This document shows, piece after piece, positions 23,801 to 32,800 of a DNA stretch of 64,000 nt. This stretch comes from Peromyscus leucopus. Its lineage: Eukaryota > Chordata > Mammalia > Rodentia > Cricetidae. The stretch's first letter is position 1. Each line of letters begins with the position of its first letter. Under the pieces are notes generated by a model. The model did no database searches and had not been told where the DNA came from. It was given only the letters and a program-made list of their open reading frames with translations. The stretch lies in assembly GCF_004664715.2 (NCBI RefSeq), contig NC_051069.1:7765501-7829500 (forward strand), read 5' to 3'. Both the position numbers and the translations under genes were made by a program.

Positions 23801-26800
23801 CTGGTGTCCAGTACACCGTGTTCAGCCAGGATTGGCTATGTGAATATATGACCACATGTCAGAATTCGTTTTTTATTTATTGTTTCTATTAGCGAACTAG
23901 TTTGACCTGCATAATCTTTAAAAACTTGCAGAGAAGAGGAACCTGTAGATTATCTTAACTAGAGCAAGAGCTGAAGAGAACTTTATTTCCCTATATTCAT
24001 TGCCAGGGGTGGTGCTTTTCTCCTGAGGTGGCCAAGTCTATGAAAGGAGGTTGGCGAACATGTACATTGGCAGGCAGTGTTCAGTGTTATCTTCTTTATG
24101 GGAGATGGAGCCCAGGCTAGGAAGACATGGGCCAGGTGTTTGTGGGAGAGCTTGGAGCCACCCAGGTGAAAGAAAGTGTTGGGGTTCCAGAGCTTCTCTC
24201 TGGGGTTGTATTGAGTAGCTCACTGGCTGCTTTGCTTTTCAGCTCTTACAAGCTTGAAGAAAGGGTACCTGTTCATGTACAACCTCGTGCAGCTCCTGGG
24301 CTTCTCCTGGATCTTCGTCAACCTGACAGTGCGCTTCTTTATTTTGGGAAAAGGTCAGTATGAAATGTCTGAGGTAGCTGTCTCTGCCTTTGGTACTGAC
24401 AGTCACCTTGCTCTTCCTGCCTTCCTCACATGCCCACAGCACTCATTTCTCAGTTCCTGGTGAGACAGGCTGACAGGAGCAGCTCTAGAGCTTTCAGTCC
24501 TGCAGACATGCTCCATGGAAACAAGCTACAGGTAGAGTTTCTTCAGATGTGACACACACAGCATTTAGTTAGAAACTCCCCCCGTGTCTTTATTATCAGT
24601 GAGGAATTTCTGTGGAATATTCACTAGTGTGATATTGTGAAGCATATACAGTTAACAGTAGCATGGAACAACACTTATGAGAGGGTAAAATTAATGTTTA
24701 AGTTGTTTTTTTCTTGTTGGATTATAGCCATCTAAAAGGGAAGAAACCAAATCAGCTTGCAAAACCAGTACACTCAAAAAGATTAGAAGGCAGTTTTCCA
24801 ATAGCTTGAATGTAGATGATTCAAAAGTTCAGTTTCTTTTGTAAAGTAGATATGGGGAAAATGTAACTATAATAGAAAATGTAAACTGTTTGAAAAGAAA
24901 GATGAATTCTTGTAGAGCATCCTACTGTTTGGCCCTGGATTTTCCATCTGCAGTTCAGGGCAGCCGAGCTGTTTAGCTGGGGAGTCTGTTGAAAGAGGAG
25001 GAACTGTGCGTTGTCTTTGCAGTCCCAGCACTGGACTTTGCACAGCACAGTGGCAGGCTAGGAAAGCCACAGGGTTTACAGTTGCCCGTGCTGGAGGCCT
25101 CTGTGTGGTCACATGAGAACGAAGAAGGCTCAGGTGCGGTTACTCTCAGAGCTCTGTTATTAGTATGACTTTATCCAAAGCCACATGGAAGGAAAGCAGG
25201 GACCTTCAGCTGCATAAATGCTTGCCTTGTTCAACCTAAGCTGGTGGGTGAATTCTGAGTGTTCTTCATAAGACTGCTGGAACAGGGCTGGCAGGATGGT
25301 TCAGAAAGTAAGGGTGTTTGCTGCCAAGCCTGAAAATCTAGCTCCACTACCCATACGGTGGGAGGAGAGAACTGACCTCGGAAACTGTCCTGACAGCCAC
25401 ATGCACGCCATGGCATGTGTGGAGCAGTACAGGCATGCATGTATGCTAAATGTCATAAAGAGTATTTTGTTTGTTTCAAGACAGGGTTTCTCTGTGTAGC
25501 CCTGGCTATCCTGGAACTCACTTTGTAGATGAAGCTGGCTTCAAACTCAGAGATCTATAATGGTACTTTTTTGTTGGGACCGCCAGCCCACAAATAACGG
25601 CACGAAGACTTACTATTAATTATGAAAGCTTGGCCTTAGTTTAGGCTCTTTCCCAACTAGCTCTTATAACTTAAATTAGCCTGATTTTATTTATTTATTT
25701 ATTAACCTACGTTCTTCCACGTGGCTTGATGACCTCTACTCTGTACTGTATGTCCTACCTTTTCAGTGTCTCCCTGGTGTCTGGCTGGTGTAATCTGCGC
25801 ACCTAGATTTCTCCTCTTCTTCTCTCTCCCCAGAAATCTCATCTGTCATCTCCTGCCCAGCTATTGGTCATCTAGCTCTTTATTACACCAGTCATAGCAA
25901 TACATCTTCACACAGTGTACAAATATCCCACAACAGAGATCCGTCTGCCTCTGTCTCCTGAGTGGTGGGATTAAAGGTGTGCACCACCACTGCCTGGCTC
26001 TTTTCTTTTTTGTTGTTGGGGTTTGGTTTTGGTTTCATTGGGAGCATTTGGAGATAGTTATTGCTGTTGCGGTGATTTAGGGGTACTGTTTGTACTCAGT
26101 AGGCAGGGGCCAGGAACCCCCCTCTTTCTGCAATATGCATTACAGAGGATGGTCCCGCCTAGAATGTCAGTGGTCCTTGGTTGAGGATGATGCAAGGAAG
26201 AATGCAGAAACAGCATGTCCAGGAGGGTTGGTGTGAAGACAGGCCTCTCAGAAAGTGCTGCCCATGTGCGAGCCTCACACGGGCACTAGTGGACATTTTA
26301 ATTTTTATCAAATAATTTACCTAAACGTTCTGTACTCTTAGATATTTAGACCATTTATGAGTAATGCACTTAGAAATGTTTCAGAGGACAACCTTGTATT
26401 AATAAGGACTTTAAAAGCCATTATTTCTTTTTAGTTAGGATAGATTCTCAGAATTATTGGCCCTAAAGCTACAAACACAGTTTTAAGGCTTTTGAAATCT
26501 AATTTTAAGGATTTTATTTTTAGGGACTGGAGAGATGACTCAGTGGTCACGAGCACTGACTGCTCTTTCAGAGGACCTGGGTTTGATTCCCAGGAACCAC
26601 ATGGCAGCTCACAACTGTCTGTAAGTTCAGTTCTGGGTGATCACATACACTCTTCTGTCTCCTATGATAACAGGCATGCAAGTGATGCACAGGCAAGCTG
26701 CCAAACACATTAAAAATGATTAATAATAATAATAATAAACTTTAAAAGATTTTATTTTTAAAAATGTGTGTATGCACATGCATGTATACATACATATGTA

Positions 26801-29800
26801 CAAGTGAATGTAGGTGCCCTTGGAGGCCAGGAAGAGGGAGGTGGATCTCCTGGAGTTGGAGTTATAAGTGGTTGTGAGTTTCCCCATGAGGGTGCCCTGT
26901 ACCAAACTCAGGTCCTCTGTAGGTCAATATGTGCTTCTAACAGCTGAGCCATGGCTATACCTTCCTGAAACCTAAGTTTAGTTGATACTTTTACCTCTGT
27001 GTCTGTGTGTGACTGAACTTTTCATTGCTTGTGTAATGTAGATGATAGAGATTTAGATTAGAACAGGTTATGGTCTGAAAAGGATTAGCACTTTGCCTTG
27101 TACACCGATTTCTTTTTCAATAGACAGTGAGAGAATGAAAGCTGGATCTGCCTTTTGGTTTTCCTAACAGGAGAAGGGGACATGGCGGCTTCATGTTCAC
27201 GGTCTAGAGATAAAGGGAGCTCTTTCTTCTGGGAATTTTGAAGCCTGTCCTGGCTTAGGCTAGAAGCATGAACCTGACTCCATGTCTGTTTTCCCTTCCA
27301 AGTTCTTTTCCTGTAAGGCACGGTCTAGTTTGAGAACGGCCTCTGCTAGAACTCACGGTGGATTGATCGGTCATGTATGCTTGTGCCCTAGAGTCCTTCT
27401 ACGACACGTTCCACACCGTGGCTGACATGATGTATTTCTGCCAGATGCTGGCGCTAGTGGAAACGCTCAATGCCGCGATTGGCGTCACGAGTTCCCCAGT
27501 GCTGCCTACTCTAATCCAGGTATTGAAGAGTTGAATGTGAGAGTGAGGAGCGAAAGATTTCAATATGTATCCAGTAGATAGGGCATAATTTGCCATGTCT
27601 CAGTTATTAAACACATTTCTTTACATAGAATGGCACTATTTTATTTCAGCATGTAGGGAAATTTGTTTATTTACTTATTTTTAAGTCAGGGTCTTTCTAG
27701 TCCTGACTGTCCTAAAATTTGCTATGTAGACCAGTCTATCCTCAACTCAGAGATCCTTCTTCCTCTGCCTCCCAAGTGTTGGGACTCAATTGTACACCAC
27801 CATGCCTGGCCTTGAAGGAAACTTTTAAAGCACTGTTATTTTCCCGTTGTTGGCCTGTTTTGTTGTTTATCACACTCTCATGAAATGACATTATGGAGAA
27901 CTTTAGGGAAGTCTGGTTTTCCAGCAGGAGCAGAGCAGCCTATTTCTTGGTCTGAACAAGGAATTCTGCCTCTCTGCTCTCTCTGCAGTATACATAGGTG
28001 GCTTTAGCTTCTAACATTTAGCAACTAGGAAAGATATTTTTGTTCCCTCCAATACCTCTGTGTTGCCTCAGTTGGTTACTGTCAGGAACGGGGCACCAAG
28101 GTCTTTGATCCTCCTTGTCCTACTTTTTAGCTGGTCATAGACTGTGAAGAATACTGCCCAACTGCAGAGGCCAGCAGCTGGGTCCAGCTGCTGGTCTCAT
28201 CTCAGTGCTGATTATGTGCCTGGTGTGCTCATCTGCTTTCCAGCCATGTGTTCTCATGGGGTCAGGTGCATGATAAGAGTATTAGTTCATGTGGCAGACT
28301 TTATTACTTACGGGTTTTTCTGTCCACTTAGTTTAAAAAGTAACGGGATAGTGTGTGATACAGTGGTGTGGAATATTATGTTCTGTATGTTAAGAACCAT
28401 GAGAAGTGAGAACTCAAGTTGAGTTTTTTTGCCAGGTGGAAGGGACAGGCTCAGAATCACCATCTACCTAGGAAGTGCCATTCATGTAGGACACAGTGGG
28501 TATGAGCTTCTGGGTCCGGGCATAGTCCTGTGCCTTATTTGACAGGGCCGTATTGCCACAGCAGGTGGACTGGAGCACTTGACATATATTGAGGGGTTCC
28601 AGTGCAGAGTGAGCACATGAGCAACTCAAGTGACAGACCCTGGATACTGAGCAGGAAGAATAAGAAGAAGGCAATGGAGACCAAAGTGTGGGAAGCAAGG
28701 GGGCGGTTTCCTTGTTGCTCTTTGAGGAAAGAGGAAGGAATCAGGCCCAGGACTTAGCAGAAGTGATTTGATGGAAAACGTTTTCTGTATAAAATCATCA
28801 AAATATGTTTACGTGGCTTTGCAGAAACTGTAGAGAATCCTTTTTGAGGAAACGCAGCAGGTTAGGTAGTGGATGAACATGTGTGCTGCTAATGTAGACA
28901 GAGGAAGAAATGCCCCTCTTAGTGACGAGACGGCTGAAAAACCAAGTGACTTTGGGCGTGCAGAGCTGGGCTGGACACCCATCTGCAAAATCACAGAGCT
29001 TACCTCCTCAGTTTTAACCATCACAAGGTAGAGGAGATGGGAGTAGAGAAGTGAGAGACTCTGGAGAGCCGCTTGTGAAGGTGAAGCGACTGTATTGTCC
29101 CTCTTCCCCAGTCTTGTCAGCAAACCCTTCTGTCTGAAGTGGTGGCCCTTCCAGAGGAAGAGGATGTACTGTTTGTGAGCCGGCGTGGTGGCACAAGCCT
29201 GTAACCCAGCACTTGGGAGATTAAGACGGGAGGGTCTGAGTGCAAGGCCAGCCTAGAGTAGCTGGTGAGACCAGAAGGGTCTGTGATAGGACTGCTGTCT
29301 CCTCAGGTTACATACCTTAATGCAATCTTTAACTGCTGCCACCCTCAGTCTCCTAAAGAGGCAAACAACCTCTTCTGTTGAAATTACCTTTGGGGGCCTG
29401 GAGAGATGGCTCAGTGTTTAAGAAACATCTTGTAGAGGACCTGAATTTGGTTCTCAGTACCCTCATTGGGTTGCCCAATCATCTTTGATTCCAGCTCCAG
29501 GGGATCTTGTGCCTCTGGCCACTGAGAACACCTGCATTCTTATACACATTATTATAAATAAAATGGATCTTTAAAAAAATCATCAAGCCTCAAAGAATTT
29601 ACAGATGTGTTTCTAAAGAAAACGAGAGGCTTCCAAACAAAGATCATAAAACCTGAAGAAATAAGACCTTGTGTACAAGAAACGGTAGACTGTGGGACAC
29701 AGCCATAGGAACTGCAGCTGTGAGAGGCATCGTGTGCAGAATAGAGATTCATGGAGGCAGAGGCAGGCGGAGCTCTGCAAGGCAGCCTGGGCTACAGAGT

Positions 29801-32800
29801 GAGTTCCAGGACAGCCAAGGCTACACAGAGAAACCCTGTCTCGGAAAAAAAAATAAAAGTGAGAAGACATTCATGTATAAGGAGAACTTGGCTACTTGGG
29901 CTGGAAGTAAGAAAGTAAAAAGTGGAAGGGAAGCAGATTTGAAAAAGAGGGAAATAGAAATTCTATTAATGAAAATATAGTGATCAGAGGTTAATGTTTA
30001 ATAATTTTAGAAGTATATTAGACTCAGCTAAAGAGAAAATTAGTGAACAACTTACAATACAGGAAGGAACAGAACACAGAAAGTATACAGACATAGTTTT
30101 CTTTAATTGTAAAACTCAATATCATAAGGATGGTCTCATATTTACTGATAGATTAAATTCAGTTCCAATCAAAAATGTTTTGGGATGTGCTAAGAAAATT
30201 GTAAAGCTTTGTAAAAAGGCAAAACTTAGCATTGTTTATAATAAGGACAAGTGCAAGCAACCTAGATGCCTGTTGATGGCTGAATGGAAAAGAGAAACAT
30301 GGTATAAAAAGAGTGGTTTGGATAATTTTTCTAATACTCTAACAAGGGACCATGAAATGGCTCAGTGAGAAAAAGCTCCAAGCCTAACAACGCATGTGGT
30401 AAGAAAGAACTGACTCCTGAAAACATACTCATTTCCACTGCCGCCACAGGAAAACATTAAAAAAACGTTAAAAGGGGGTATTTGTAGATATATGCATGCA
30501 TATGCTGTGGGTGTGCAAACAGATATGTACATATATACATACATAGATACACACAATATTTAAATTTTCTCTCCCTTTTGGGTCTTTTTAATAGTTTCTT
30601 GGAAGAAATTTTATTCTGTTTATCATCTTCGGCACCATGGAAGAAATGCAAAACAAAGCTGTGGTTTTCTTTGTGTTTTATTCATGGAGCACAATTGAAA
30701 TTTTCAGGTGGGTAGAAATGCTTGCCCCCTCTCTAGAGTGGATGTTGTTGCCTTGGCTGGAAGTTTCATTTGGTTGGGACTAGGATTATGCGTGTGAGAA
30801 TTCTAGCTACATGAGCAAGCTCTGCCTTGATTAGAGTCCAGGCTATAGGGAACAGAGAACCAGAGAGTAAAAGACACATTGTACTACAACTTCAAGGTCT
30901 CACTGTTGTGTTGCAAAAACCCAAGGCCCATCCACGAGGGAAATACTTGAAAAGGCTGGAGAAGCACAAAGTTGAAGCAGCAATCCAGGTGGATGTGGTT
31001 AGTTGAGAGCCTTCCTGAGGCATGGTAAGTGCTAACTCAAGAGTACTCAAGTCTTGAGCTTAGCTTAACTATTTTTTACCACTCTGAATTGTCAGTAAAA
31101 AAATACCCTTTTTGTCTTTTTTCCCCCCAGAGCTGAGGACCGAACCCAGGGCCTTGCGCTTGCTAGGCCTCTACCACTGAGCTAAATCCCCAACCTAAAA
31201 ATACCCTTTTTGAAAAATTGATTCAATGCCCAGTATAATGGCATACACCTGTAATTACAGAACTCAAAGACTGAGGCAGGGGGATTGCCATGAATTTGAG
31301 GTCAGCCTGACCTATAGACTGAGAATCAAAAACAAAAATCTATCCAGTTGTGTTCCTTTTTTAGCCACATCATACACAGTGTGTGCTTTTCCCATGGAGT
31401 CATATGCAGCGTGGCTTTTGCAGATGGCCTCCTCAGCTCAGGGTTTGCACAGTGACAGTTGGACAGAGGGCACGGTGCAGTGGAAAGAGGCAGGGGTGCT
31501 TGAACCATGTCTCACCTCTACCTGCTGGGTCTGTACCCTCAGGCATGCTGGATGCAAAAGTGTGAGACACATTCAAAGTCCTTGATTTTAACATTTCCTA
31601 CTTGGGAAGAAATGAGTTTCTTCTGATATTCCTTTAAAAAATTTTTTTCCCCTTATAGATCAGGCTATCCTTGAACTCAGAGATCTGCCTGCCTCTACCG
31701 CCTCTGTGCTGGGACTAAAGGCATGTGCTACTGTTCCTAGTGTGATGTCTCTTTTAAGACTGAGCATTTCTGATTCTAGATTAGAGGCTTTTTGTGTAAT
31801 TTTTTAGAACCATTCATTTATTCAGAGGCAGAGTTTGGCATCTCTACCCACTGGGAACACAGATGAGAACTAGGAATAAAGCCAGTAAGGTTCTAAGCAT
31901 CCAGCATGTAGCTGAACAAAGAGAGTTCCTTGAAGAATACACTGAGCCTGCCAGTCGAGTTCACATCCTGTGTGGAGTTGGAATGGAGTCTGACGGGGGT
32001 TTGTGAATAGCTAACACAGTACTCAATTCTGTTCTGAAGCCACGTGCTGCAGGTGGCATTGTGAATGCTCGTCTAAGGTCAAATTCAGAACCTGCAGTGG
32101 CTGTCATCACTGAACTCTGTTCTCCATAGGTACCCCTTCTACATGCTTACCTGCATTGACATGGACTGGAAGGTGCTCACGTGGCTCCGTTACACTATGT
32201 GGATTCCCTTATACCCTATGGGATGCTTGTCAGAAGGTATTTTTAGAAACTTTAGGTCTCATAGTGTAGCTCCCAGGTGTGACCAAGGGGTTAAAAGCCA
32301 GTTTTCTGATTCTGCCAGCCTTAGTCTAGTGGGGTGGTGTTAAGACTGAAGGGATTTCTTTCCATACTTTGTGTACTGTTCCAGAGACACGGGGCTCGTC
32401 TCATGTTTGGAGCAGAGTACCCATGCGCTTTGTTTGCATGCTATTCTTAGTATCCCAAAGTGAGCTCTTGTTAGTAACTTCATTTTATTCTGACAACCCC
32501 ATAGTAAGTGGATCAAGCAGGGATTCTTTCCCCCCACTTTATAGGTGAGGAAACAGAAGCCCAGTGCTAGGGCTGTCCTCGTCAGTCTCTGTTGACAGCT
32601 TAGAGGCAGTGTGAGGGCTTGAGGGAGGAGGAAGCCTCTCCTGAAGCCTCAGGCTGGAACTGAGGCCTGAGCTTCTGGAGGCTGTTGCTTTATGCACCTG
32701 TTCTACTTGCTTCTCACTGTCTGTTTGTTTCCAGCTGTGGCAGTGATCCAGTCCATTCCAATATTCAACGAGTCAGGAAGGTTCAGTTTTACCTTGCCAT

